This document shows positions 17,476 to 25,734 of a DNA stretch of 25,734 nt, piece by piece (positions within the stretch are counted from its first letter, which is position 1; every line of letters begins with the position of its first letter). The translations under genes and the position numbers were made by a program. A model generated the notes under the pieces. The model made no database searches. It had not been told where the DNA came from and worked only from the letters and a program-made list of their open reading frames with translations. The stretch comes from Erysipelatoclostridium sp. AM42-17. Lineage in GTDB: Bacteria; Bacillota_I; Bacilli_A; Erysipelotrichales; Coprobacillaceae. The stretch is taken from assembly GCF_003480255.1 (NCBI RefSeq), contig NZ_QUIN01000030.1:1-25734 (forward strand), in the 5' to 3' direction.

Positions 17476-17961
17476 TTACCTCCATTTTAAAATCATATCA
17501 TTCCATTTGGCTTGTCCATGGGTTGATTTAGATATTTGCATCCATGTAAAACCACAGCTTTCATAAAAAGGTCTTAAATGATCTTTACATGTTAATATGA
17601 TTCCCTTTAAATCTTCTTTTTTCATTTCTTCAATATAATTCATTAACATTTTTCTAGCATATCCTTTCCCTTGATAATCAGGTAGGATACATACAGAAAA
17701 TATCATTTGATATAATCCTTGATCATGATGATAAGATGTATCTTCATACATCTTATCATCAATGACTGTTTGATTTGTTTTTAAACCTCCAATATAACCA
17801 ATAACTTGATCATCTTTAATGCATAAGCGATATCCTTGTGGATAAGTTAATATTCGTTTTGTCAGTGAAGCCTTTGATGCTGCTTCTGCTTGAGGAAAAC
17901 AAGTTTGTTCTATATGATGAATGATATCTATTTGTGATAGATCAGGTATAACTAATTTCAT
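17476..17961 (-). CDS. GNAT family N-acetyltransferase (AANAT-like)
   Basis: A 161-residue acetyl-CoA-dependent acetyltransferase. The acetyl-CoA pyrophosphate loop is QGKGYARKML (motif A, near residues 113-122), preceded by the beta-strand IFSVCILPDY and followed by FYESCGFTW. The N-terminal CFPQAEAASKASLTKRI resembles bacterial relatives of arylalkylamine N-acetyltransferases, suggesting a small amine substrate, though this is only suggestive. Its ATG overlaps the stop of the PHP gene by one base (TAATG) and no clear ribosome site precedes it, so translation is probably coupled to the upstream gene. Confidence 0.85.
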   Translation of the reverse strand: MKLVIPDLSQIDIIHHIEQTCFPQAEAASKASLTKRILTYPQGYRLCIKDDQVIGYIGGLKTNQTVIDDKMYEDTSYHHDQGLYQMIFSVCILPDYQGKGYARKMLMNYIEEMKKEDLKGIILTCKDHLRPFYESCGFTWMQISKSTHGQAKWNDMILKWR

Positions 17962-18749
17962 TATAATTGATGAAAAATAGGTTTCATTTTATCAAAGGTA
18001 CAGTAATATTGAAAACCTATTTCTTTTGCCTCCTTTTTTGCTTGTTCAATATAAAAGCCTAAATGATCTTTTTCATGACTATCAGAACCAAATGTTAATA
18101 TTTTACCTCCTAGTTCATAATACCATTTTAAGATTTGATGACTTGGGGTAGTATCTTTTAAGTGATAACGAATATAAGAAGTATTGATTTCAATACCTTT
18201 ACCATCATCAATCACTTTCTTTAAAATCTTTTTAATTATTTCTTCATTTTGATGATCATCCATGGCACCTTGTAAGTCATAACGTTTAATCATGTCTAAA
18301 TGTCCTAAAACACTATAATCATGATATTGATTAATGACATCATTAATTTCTTGATAATAGTCATGATTGTAAAGTTGTTGTGTTTTTCCTTTTTGAAACT
18401 CTTGACTCCAAAACTCAAGATCTTGAATTTGATGACAAGATAGAATAACAAAGTCAAAAGGATATTGGTTAAAATCTTTTTGAAAGTCTTGAATTGTATG
18501 GGTTTGCATGCCAAATTCTACGCCTAGTTTCATTTTTATTTGATCATGATATAAATCTTTTAAACGATTAAATTCTTTTATATAAGCATTATAATCAACA
18601 ACGTATTTTAAATCGTTTGTTAGATAATCTACATGCTCTGTAATGCAGATTTCTTTGATTCCCTTCGTTATGGCATCTTTGATAACATCTTCCATTGGAT
18701 AGTTACAATCATTAGAAAAAGCTGTATGAACATGATAATCACTATACAT
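17961..18749 (-). CDS. PHP-domain phosphatase, histidinol-phosphatase (HisK/HisJ)-like
   Basis: A 262-residue metal-dependent phosphoesterase. Metal-binding motifs in order: DYHVHT (H6, H8), ITEHVDY (E38, H39), ILSCHQ, VLGHLDM and FGSDSHE. The layout and length match the HisJ-type histidinol-phosphate phosphatases. No other histidine biosynthesis gene is in the window, so the substrate may be another phosphate monoester. First gene of a three-gene operon with overlapping or nearly overlapping junctions, preceded by a GTGGTGAT ribosome site. Confidence 0.85.
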   Translation of the reverse strand: MYSDYHVHTAFSNDCNYPMEDVIKDAITKGIKEICITEHVDYLTNDLKYVVDYNAYIKEFNRLKDLYHDQIKMKLGVEFGMQTHTIQDFQKDFNQYPFDFVILSCHQIQDLEFWSQEFQKGKTQQLYNHDYYQEINDVINQYHDYSVLGHLDMIKRYDLQGAMDDHQNEEIIKKILKKVIDDGKGIEINTSYIRYHLKDTTPSHQILKWYYELGGKILTFGSDSHEKDHLGFYIEQAKKEAKEIGFQYYCTFDKMKPIFHQL

Positions 18750-18769
18750 AAAATCACCACCTTGTATTT

Positions 18770-18802
18770 ATTCTACCATAATAAATAGGGTTATGATATG
18801 AT
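18770..18802. promoter_or_regulatory. Divergent promoter region between the PHP and Gfo/Idh/MocA genes
   Basis: The plus strand has an extended -10 (TG-A-TATGAT, 18794-18802) and the minus strand has TG-G-TAGAAT with its -10 at 18770-18775. Neither has a good -35, as is common for extended -10 promoters. The whole divergent gap is only 70 bases, so the two promoters would be close or overlapping. Confidence 0.35.
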
Positions 18803-18819
18803 GAACATGAGGTGATTTA

Positions 18820-19770
18820 ATGATTAAATGGGGAATTATTGGTCTAGGCAATATTGCTTGGCGTTTTGTTCAAAGTATTCAATATGCTGATCGTGCTTGT
18901 ATTGAAGCCATTGCCAGCCATAATCAAGAAAAACAAAATAAATTTAAAGCGGTTCTTCATCATGTAAAAGTATATGATGATTATGAAACTTTAATTCGTA
19001 GTGACGTCGATGCCATTTATATTGCTTTACCTCATGGTATGCACTATCATTATGCAAAAATGGCTCTTCTTTGTCATAAACATGTCTTAGTAGAAAAACC
19101 TTCTACTTTGAGCTATCAAGATACTAAGGAACTGATTGCATTAGCTCATCAAAATCAGGTATTTTTTATGGAAGCTTTAAAAACGAGATTCATTGCTTTT
19201 AATCAGCAGATTAAAGATGAAGTGAATAAAGGCACAATTGGTCAAGTTATTAAGGTACAAGCTTCTTTTTGTAATGATGTTTTAGATAATAAAAGACCTG
19301 GATGGTATTTATTAGATCCTATTCAAGGTGGCGCTTTATATGATGTAGGACCTTATCCCATTTCTTTTGTTATGGATTTTCTAGGCGACAAGTATCAAAG
19401 TATTCAAAGTCATTATCGTATTAAAGAAGGTATTGATCATTATTTTTATAGTGAATTAGATTATGGTAATGCTAAAGGAATTGTTGAAGGAGCTATTGAT
19501 GAAAATAAAGAACGTATGGGTTATATTTATGGGACTCTTGGAAGAATAGAGATTCCTATGTATAATCGTCCTATCGAATATACGGTTTATTTAAATGATG
19601 GTCAAAGTTATCATTATCATCAAGATTTACTCTTTGATGATATGTATGATGAAATAAAAAAAGCAAATGATGGTATCATGAATAAAGATGATGATATTCA
19701 AGAATGGTCCCATCAAGACAGTTTATCTTTAATGAAAATCATAGAAGATATTAAAGAATCTTTTCATTAA
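18820..19770 (+). CDS. Gfo/Idh/MocA family NAD(P)-dependent oxidoreductase
   Basis: A 316-residue cytoplasmic dehydrogenase. The Rossmann dinucleotide motif is WGIIGLGNIAWRF at the N-terminus. The family motif EKP occurs in HVLVEKPSTLS, with the active-site lysine. Residues from about 120 form the C-terminal alpha/beta substrate domain (GGALYDVGPYPISF is the conserved GG-x4-D-x-G-x-Y/H element). Members act on sugars, inositols or dihydrodiols; this form resembles the trans-1,2-dihydrobenzenediol/D-xylose dehydrogenase branch, but the substrate is open. The start follows GAGGTGAT. It is divergent from the PHP operon and ends in a strong terminator, so it is a single-gene unit. Confidence 0.88.
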   Translation: MIKWGIIGLGNIAWRFVQSIQYADRACIEAIASHNQEKQNKFKAVLHHVKVYDDYETLIRSDVDAIYIALPHGMHYHYAKMALLCHKHVLVEKPSTLSYQDTKELIALAHQNQVFFMEALKTRFIAFNQQIKDEVNKGTIGQVIKVQASFCNDVLDNKRPGWYLLDPIQGGALYDVGPYPISFVMDFLGDKYQSIQSHYRIKEGIDHYFYSELDYGNAKGIVEGAIDENKERMGYIYGTLGRIEIPMYNRPIEYTVYLNDGQSYHYHQDLLFDDMYDEIKKANDGIMNKDDDIQEWSHQDSLSLMKIIEDIKESFH

Positions 19771-19787
19771 CTTTAGATAAAATATAG

Positions 19788-19819
19788 AGACTATTGATAG
19801 TTATTAATAGTCTTTTTTT
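19788..19819 (+). terminator. Terminator after the oxidoreductase gene
   Basis: AGACTATT and AATAGTCT pair around a ten-base loop, followed by seven T (19813-19819). It lies between the oxidoreductase and EAL genes. Confidence 0.85.
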
Positions 19820-19850
19820 GTATAGTTCCAACGTGAAAAGAGGACAATAT

Positions 19851-21035
19851 ATGAAATTAACAAAACAAAATACCCATGATTTTTTTAAAATCATTAATGA
19901 CAAACAAATTAAAAGTGTTTTTCAACCCATTGTATCTTTACAAACAGGTGAAATCATTTCTTATGAGGCATTAAGCAGAATTACATTAAAACCATGTTCT
20001 TTAACAATAGAAGAATTATTTAATATGGCTAACCAAATGAATCAAGCTTGGAATTTGGATTCATTGTGTCGTAAAAAAGCTTTAAAAGCAAGCCAAAAGC
20101 TACCATCAAATTTACAACTCTTTATCAATGTTAATGCTAATATCTTACTTGATCAAGAATTTGTCCAAGGATTTACTAAAGAATATTTAAATAAATATCA
20201 TTTAGATAGTCACCGTATTGTCTTTGAATTATCTGAAAAGACATCTATTCAAAATATGGAATTATTTAATAAAGCCGTTAAACATTATCGTAATCAAGGT
20301 TTTAAAATAGCCATTGATGATGCCGGTGCTGGTTATTCTAATTTAAATAGAATTAGTCAAGTTAAACCTGAATATATCAAGATAGACCGTGAACTCATTC
20401 ATAATATTCATCAAAACATAGATAAATCAACTATGGTAGAAGCTATGGTTCATTATTGTAAAGAAATGAATTATTTATTGATTGCTGAAGGAATTGAAAC
20501 AGAGGAAGAACTCACTTATCTTATTAAACTAGGGGTAGAATATGGTCAAGGATACTATTTGCAAAAACCAAGTGACACCTTTTGTGATATAGAAAGTACT
20601 AAAAAAGCAAAAATCAAACAACTATACCCCCATGATCATGCTTCCTTTCTACATAATGATTCCATAGAATCATTATGTAAAAGTACATATACTTTAAAAA
20701 TCAGTGATTCAATAAAAAAAGCATATGATTTATTTAATCAAGATATGACGTCTAAAATTTATATTCTTGATGATCATCATCATTTTTTAGGTATCATTAA
20801 AAAAGAATATTTATTTAATGAATTTGGTTGTATTTATCATGAATTAGCTCATATTGATGATATTGTTAATCAAGACTGTTTAACTGTTTTTTCACATTTT
20901 TCAATAAAAAATGTCTGTCAATTAGCATTAAACAGACCTTCACATCTTATTTATGATGATATTATTGTTTTAGATAATCAACGCTTTATAGGCATTGTAT
21001 CTGTAATTGATTTACTCCGTTTTTATATAAAATAA
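19851..21035 (+). CDS. EAL-domain cyclic-di-GMP phosphodiesterase with C-terminal CBS-like pair
   Basis: A 394-residue cytoplasmic protein. Residues about 18-245 are an EAL domain with the catalytic set intact: E39 in YEALSR, N93 in INVNAN, E126 and E129 in FELSEK, D156-D157 in IAIDDAGAGYS, K177 in YIKIDRE, E213 in AEGIE and Q233 in GQGYYL. It should therefore hydrolyse cyclic-di-GMP. Residues about 278-394 resemble two CBS motifs (SKIYILDDHHHFLGIIKKE and DDIIVLDNQRFIGIVSV), a likely nucleotide-sensing module. There is no GGDEF domain or membrane segment. The ATG at 19851 follows AGAGGA at correct spacing; an upstream TTG in frame would lie inside the preceding terminator. Convergent with groEL. 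Confidence 0.9.
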   Translation: MKLTKQNTHDFFKIINDKQIKSVFQPIVSLQTGEIISYEALSRITLKPCSLTIEELFNMANQMNQAWNLDSLCRKKALKASQKLPSNLQLFINVNANILLDQEFVQGFTKEYLNKYHLDSHRIVFELSEKTSIQNMELFNKAVKHYRNQGFKIAIDDAGAGYSNLNRISQVKPEYIKIDRELIHNIHQNIDKSTMVEAMVHYCKEMNYLLIAEGIETEEELTYLIKLGVEYGQGYYLQKPSDTFCDIESTKKAKIKQLYPHDHASFLHNDSIESLCKSTYTLKISDSIKKAYDLFNQDMTSKIYILDDHHHFLGIIKKEYLFNEFGCIYHELAHIDDIVNQDCLTVFSHFSIKNVCQLALNRPSHLIYDDIIVLDNQRFIGIVSVIDLLRFYIK

Positions 21036-21075
21036 AAAATCAATAAGGAATATAATCTCCTTATTGATTTTCTTT
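21034..21075. terminator. Bidirectional terminator between the EAL gene and groEL
   Basis: A 14-bp perfect stem, AAAATCAATAAGGA (21036-21049) with TCCTTATTGATTTT (21058-21071), has A runs on its left and T runs on its right, so it can end transcripts from both convergent genes. Confidence 0.87.
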
Positions 21076-21076
21076 A

Positions 21077-22968
<1,892 letters not shown>

Positions 22969-22981
22969 CGTATTCACTCCT

Positions 22982-23008
22982 TTAGCACTCCCTTTATCTA
23001 TGTGCTAA
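22982..23008 (-). promoter_or_regulatory. CIRCE operator 1 (HrcA site) of groESL
   Basis: TTAGCACTC, nine bases, then ATGTGCTAA: seven of nine positions of the right arm match the canonical GAGTGCTAA. It lies between the predicted transcription start and the groES ribosome site, the classic CIRCE location. Confidence 0.85.
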
Positions 23009-23012
23009 CAGT

Positions 23013-23040
23013 ATTATAACTCTTCCTAGCACTCTGTCAA
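23013..23040 (-). promoter_or_regulatory. Consensus sigma-A promoter of groESL
   Basis: On the minus strand TTGACA (23035-23040) and TATAAT (23013-23018), both perfect, are separated by 16 bases. The -35 box lies within the spacer of CIRCE 2 and the predicted start lies at the edge of CIRCE 1. Confidence 0.88.
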
Positions 23041-23052
23041 GATGAATGCTAA
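23026..23052 (-). promoter_or_regulatory. CIRCE operator 2 (HrcA site) of groESL
   Basis: CTAGCACTC, nine bases, then GAATGCTAA: eight of nine matches in each arm. The nine-base spacer contains the -35 element, so HrcA bound here would cover it directly. Confidence 0.8.
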
Positions 23053-23076
23053 AAAATATTATATATTTTATTATAC

Positions 23077-23106
23077 AAAAAAAAAGAAATGAATATTCAT
23101 TTCTTT
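23077..23106 (-). terminator. Terminator of the DUF554-AEC-unknown unit
   Basis: On the minus strand AAAGAAATGAAT and ATTCATTTCTTT form a perfect palindrome at 23083-23106, followed by a T run to 23077. It overlaps the TAA stop of the gene ending at 23105. Confidence 0.85.
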
Positions 23107-23947
23107 AGTGTTTCATAAATTTTTTAGCTAATGTTTCCACTTGATTACGTGAGATATGAAATTTATCACATAAGTCATCAACCATCTGATTGAGTTCTTC
23201 CGGTGATTTATTTTTTAATAAATCCATATCTACTCCCATGTTTGAAGCCATTGATTTAGCTTGTTCAAATGCTTGATTTTGTTTTTGATTGAATTGTTCA
23301 CGAATAGATACTAATTCATCTATTTCATCACTATCTAATCCTAATTGATCAAAAAATTCTAAAGCTCTTGACAATAATAATTCAATTTCTAATATATAAG
23401 CCTGATCATCCAATTCATAGATTCCCTGCATATCACCTTTTAAAGTATCTAATTGATTTAATTCTATTTCATCTAATTCTAAATCTTCATATTCATTGTT
23501 TTCTATATCACTTAAGATAATTGATATATCATATAAGACTTTTTCATGAAGTGATAAATCATAAGACACTTCTAAAGTTGTCAGCTTAGATAAAACAGTG
23601 CAAAGTTGTTCTATATCGAAAATAGTATCACTAAAAGTGTAGTGTTCATCTTTCGTTTGGATTTTAACAAAAAGTTGCTTTTTATTTTTCTTTAAAGTAA
23701 TACTTTGGATATTTTGATAATTAATTTGACCTTTTTTTGTTAATTGAAAATATAAGTTGTTTTCAGTAAAAATTAAACCTTTACTACCATCTAAACCTGT
23801 AGACAAATCAACATATAATATAACATGATAATCTTCACTACTACCATATTGATAAATAGCGTTACTGATTTGCGCTGGTAATTGATTTTGTAAATAAACA
23901 TGTCCTTTTTTTATATTCAATGATTGTATTAATTCAACTTTATCCAT
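23105..23947 (-). CDS. Conserved-looking protein of unknown function with an N-terminal PH-like domain
   Basis: A 280-residue protein not recognised as a named family. There is no signal peptide or membrane segment, so it should be cytoplasmic. Residues about 30-130 look beta-rich with the cadence of a bacterial PH-like domain (GLIFTENNLYFQL, INYQNIQSITLKKNKKQLFVKI). Residues 135-210 are strongly acidic and helical (NEYEDLELDEIELNQLD). Residues 215-280 are helical and end in a basic tail, with SPEELNQMVDDLCDKFHIS looking like a small helix-turn unit. The start follows AAGGAG. It lies 12 bases after the AEC transporter gene and ends in a terminator just before the groESL promoter, so it is probably the last gene of a three-gene unit. 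Function not assigned. Confidence 0.7.
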   Translation of the reverse strand: MDKVELIQSLNIKKGHVYLQNQLPAQISNAIYQYGSSEDYHVILYVDLSTGLDGSKGLIFTENNLYFQLTKKGQINYQNIQSITLKKNKKQLFVKIQTKDEHYTFSDTIFDIEQLCTVLSKLTTLEVSYDLSLHEKVLYDISIILSDIENNEYEDLELDEIELNQLDTLKGDMQGIYELDDQAYILEIELLLSRALEFFDQLGLDSDEIDELVSIREQFNQKQNQAFEQAKSMASNMGVDMDLLKNKSPEELNQMVDDLCDKFHISRNQVETLAKKFMKH

Positions 23948-23959
23948 AGTAAACTCCTT

Positions 23960-24904
23960 TTATAATAAATTAAATGATTTTAAAATATAAATCCACATCG
24001 TTATAGAAAAACCACTTAATAATGTTGTAAGCATGACAACACTCGAAGTTAACACCCCTTCATGTCCCATATTTTTTGCCATGACAAAACTACTTACAGT
24101 TGTTGCCGAACCTAACATAATTACAATAGCGATCAACTTTTCATGAGTAAATCCTAATTTTACAGCAACAGGTAAAAATATTAAACAAAAACCAAATAGC
24201 TTAAAAAACGTAGCAACAAGTGCAGGTGTTACTTTATTTAAAGCCTTTTTAAAATCAAAAGAAGCACCCATTGCCATCAATCCCATTGGTGTCGCTATTG
24301 CCCCTACACTACTTACCGTTTTATCTAGAATCGTAGGCATAGGCAATTTTAATAAAGACCAAATTAGTCCACAAACAATCCCTATTATGATAGGATTTTT
24401 CAATATTCCTATTAGCGTTGATTTTAAAACCTGACCATCAAATTGATGTTGACCGGGTTTAAAAAATGATAAAACAACCACGGCCATTACATTATATAAT
24501 GGCACGCTACCGATAATCATAATTGGTGCCATTTTTGCATTACCATATATATTTTGAATCAAAGCAATACCTAAAAGTGCTGCACTACTGCGATAAGTAG
24601 CTTGAATAAATTCTCCTCTTAATCCTCTTTCTTTTAAAAATAAAGAAAGCAGTGCCGCAATCACAATACAAATAAAGGTAACAATGAAGCAAAAAATAAC
24701 AAACTTTAAATCCCATACTTCATTAAAATCTACAGTAGCTAAATCATGAAATAAAAGTACTGGTAATGGAATCAAAAAAACAAACTTATTCATTTTTGAT
24801 GCTAAGACATCGTCTATAATACCGATCTTTTTAAAAAATATACCTAGCAACATCAATAAGAAAACAGGTAGCGTTGCATTCAAGCTAAAAATTAAATTAT
24901 CCAC
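23960..24904 (-). CDS. AEC (auxin efflux carrier) family transporter
   Basis: A 314-residue membrane protein with about ten hydrophobic segments in two inverted halves. The N-terminal LPVFLLMLLGIFFKKIGIID and the IPLPVLLFHDLA segment are typical of AEC carriers, as is the repeat-like half after a central loop near residue 150 (KNPIIIGIVCGLIWSL, then ATPMGLMAMGASFDF). Family members export or exchange organic acids such as malate or malonate; the substrate here is unknown. The start is GTG at 24904, supported by GGAGG seven bases upstream. It follows the DUF554 gene by 48 bases without a clear terminator. Confidence 0.88.
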   Translation of the reverse strand: MDNLIFSLNATLPVFLLMLLGIFFKKIGIIDDVLASKMNKFVFLIPLPVLLFHDLATVDFNEVWDLKFVIFCFIVTFICIVIAALLSLFLKERGLRGEFIQATYRSSAALLGIALIQNIYGNAKMAPIMIIGSVPLYNVMAVVVLSFFKPGQHQFDGQVLKSTLIGILKNPIIIGIVCGLIWSLLKLPMPTILDKTVSSVGAIATPMGLMAMGASFDFKKALNKVTPALVATFFKLFGFCLIFLPVAVKLGFTHEKLIAIVIMLGSATTVSSFVMAKNMGHEGVLTSSVVMLTTLLSGFSITMWIYILKSFNLL

Positions 24905-24952
24905 AAATTTACCTCCAATTATGAAACTATCTTACCTCATAAAACAATGAGA

Positions 24953-25654
24953 TTAAACAATGAATTGATATAAAGCAACAAAAGGCATAACAAGAACTAA
25001 AGCAGGTATTAAGTTAATGGCTTTAATTTTAAATATTTTTGCTACAGTTAAACCTGTAATCATTGTAATAATACCACCACACGCCTTAAAATCAGCAATC
25101 ATTGTAGGAGTAGTAAAAGGAATAATAAACTGTGCTAATAAAAAACACAAAATTAAAATAATAAATTGTGGTACACATATAAGTAGCTGAGCATACCCTA
25201 GTGCTGCACCAAACAAAATAGCAGTAAAAAAGTCTAAAACTGATTTAGAGATTAAGACAAAAGAATCCCCACTCATTCCTTCGCTTAACGCTCCAAATAT
25301 ACCTGTACCGCTCATAGAGAACATAAGAACAACAAGTAAATAAACTTCCATATATTCATCATGATTGCCCTCTATATGAAAAGGAAGTTTTTTTAAAGCC
25401 ATAGAAAATAAATGAGAGACATGTTCATTAATATGAGTCAATTCTCCAATTGAAAAACCAATAATAACAGCCATAATAACCATCGGCAAAGTCTTTACAG
25501 AAATAACCGACATTAACCCAATGGTAAAAGAACAAATTCCAAATACCTTTGGCAATTCATCCATCAAATGCTTAGGTAAAATGTGCTTAATAGTTCCCCC
25601 TATAATTGTTCCAATAAATACCGCAATAACATTTACAATAACACCAACTGGCAT
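24953..25654 (-). CDS. DUF554 family membrane protein (YdfK/YqgA-like)
   Basis: A 233-residue integral membrane protein with about seven hydrophobic segments. The N-terminus VGVIVNVIAVFIGTIIGGTIK and the GICSFTIGLMSVIS segment match DUF554, as do FGALSEGMSGDSFVLISKSVLDFFTAILFG and CGGIITMITGLTVAKIFKIK. The biochemical role is unknown. AAAGGGAG precedes the ATG. It is the first protein gene downstream of the putative 5S rRNA, with only about 35 bases in between, so its promoter is either very close to the rRNA terminator or transcription reads through from the ribosomal operon. Confidence 0.85.
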   Translation of the reverse strand: MPVGVIVNVIAVFIGTIIGGTIKHILPKHLMDELPKVFGICSFTIGLMSVISVKTLPMVIMAVIIGFSIGELTHINEHVSHLFSMALKKLPFHIEGNHDEYMEVYLLVVLMFSMSGTGIFGALSEGMSGDSFVLISKSVLDFFTAILFGAALGYAQLLICVPQFIILILCFLLAQFIIPFTTPTMIADFKACGGIITMITGLTVAKIFKIKAINLIPALVLVMPFVALYQFIV

Positions 25655-25680
25655 AATTTAATCTCCCTTTAAATAAATAT

Positions 25681-25702
25681 AAAAAAAAAGAACTGGCAGT
25701 TC
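25681..25702 (-). terminator. Terminator-like hairpin and T tract at the putative 5S rRNA end
   Basis: On the minus strand GAACT-GCC-AGTTC is followed by nine T (25681-25689). The arms also belong to the presumed closing helix of 5S rRNA, so in the full transcript the stem may be formed with the missing 5' end instead. Confidence 0.5.
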
Positions 25703-25734
25703 GCTATTGTTGCACCGTAGCACTATCGTCGCCG
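25690..25734 (-). rRNA. Probable 3' end of a 5S rRNA gene (partial, cut by the window edge)
   Basis: These 45 bases are visibly richer in G+C than the rest of the window. On the minus strand GGCGACGATAGTGC, a short loop, then AACAATAGCGAACTGCCAG follows the pattern of the 5S 3' half: the loop E-type CGATAGT opposite AATAG, then the closing-helix strand ACTGCCAG. A T run follows immediately. It was recognised by pattern only, and the 5' two thirds are outside the window. Confidence 0.62.

Noticed and set aside
18305..18514. A 69-codon minus-strand frame inside the PHP gene
   Set aside because: It is an alternative frame of the same strand within a conserved enzyme gene, with no ribosome site.
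19794..19850. Longer EAL protein starting at a TTG
   Set aside because: That start lies inside the terminator hairpin of the previous gene, while the ATG at 19851 has a good ribosome site and begins the recognisable protein.

Overview
The window is AT-rich (about one third G+C by eye), densely coded DNA from a Gram-positive (Bacillota) bacterium. Strong AGGAGG-type ribosome sites, short spacers, HrcA/CIRCE control of groESL and a type IV pilus set without the outer-membrane parts (no pilP, no pilQ) all point to a monoderm Firmicute. The protein flavour (6-phospho-beta-glucosidase, Pr6Pr-like, DUF554 and AEC proteins) suggests a gut Erysipelotrichia-type organism; that placement is inference. 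No insertion sequence, phage gene, CRISPR array or tRNA was seen, and no stretch over 300 bases lacks a gene.

Layout, left to right. 1-1581: a GH1 6-phospho-beta-glucosidase gene with its own promoter and terminator. 1609-3571: a two-gene unit on the minus strand, an alpha/beta-hydrolase esterase followed by an ATP-grasp ligase of unknown substrate. 3603-13909: a ten-gene minus-strand type IV pilus operon read pilD-pilC-pilM-pilN-pilO, three large minor pilins, pilB, pilT, with a recognisable promoter in front of pilD and a hairpin terminator overlapping the pilT stop codon. 13931-14622: a multi-span membrane protein gene. 14681-15875: two tandem, separately promoted major pilin genes with nearly identical N-terminal helices and different C-terminal heads. 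15905-16618: a Cro/C1-type regulator fused to a duplicated membrane module. 16717-18749: a PHP phosphatase, GNAT, HAD phosphatase operon. 18820-21035 (plus strand): a Gfo/Idh/MocA oxidoreductase and an EAL-domain cyclic-di-GMP phosphodiesterase carrying a CBS-like tail. 21034-23052: groES-groEL under a consensus promoter with two CIRCE operators. 23077-25654: DUF554 membrane protein, AEC transporter and an unknown PH-like cytosolic protein, apparently one transcription unit. The last 45 bases look like the 3' end of a 5S rRNA gene on the minus strand, so a ribosomal operon probably abuts the window.

How the genes fit together: PilD would process all five prepilins (two major, three minor); PilB and PilT, both with intact ATPase motifs, would extend and retract the fibre through PilC on a PilM-PilN-PilO platform. 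The most unusual part is the minor-pilin block. The third minor pilin carries three (plus a partial fourth) repeats resembling CBM5/12 carbohydrate-binding modules, and the first two appear to share a homologous ectodomain. Together they look like a glycan-binding pilus-tip complex. The EAL phosphodiesterase and the membrane-linked regulator nearby are candidates for control of the pilus, but that link rests on proximity alone.
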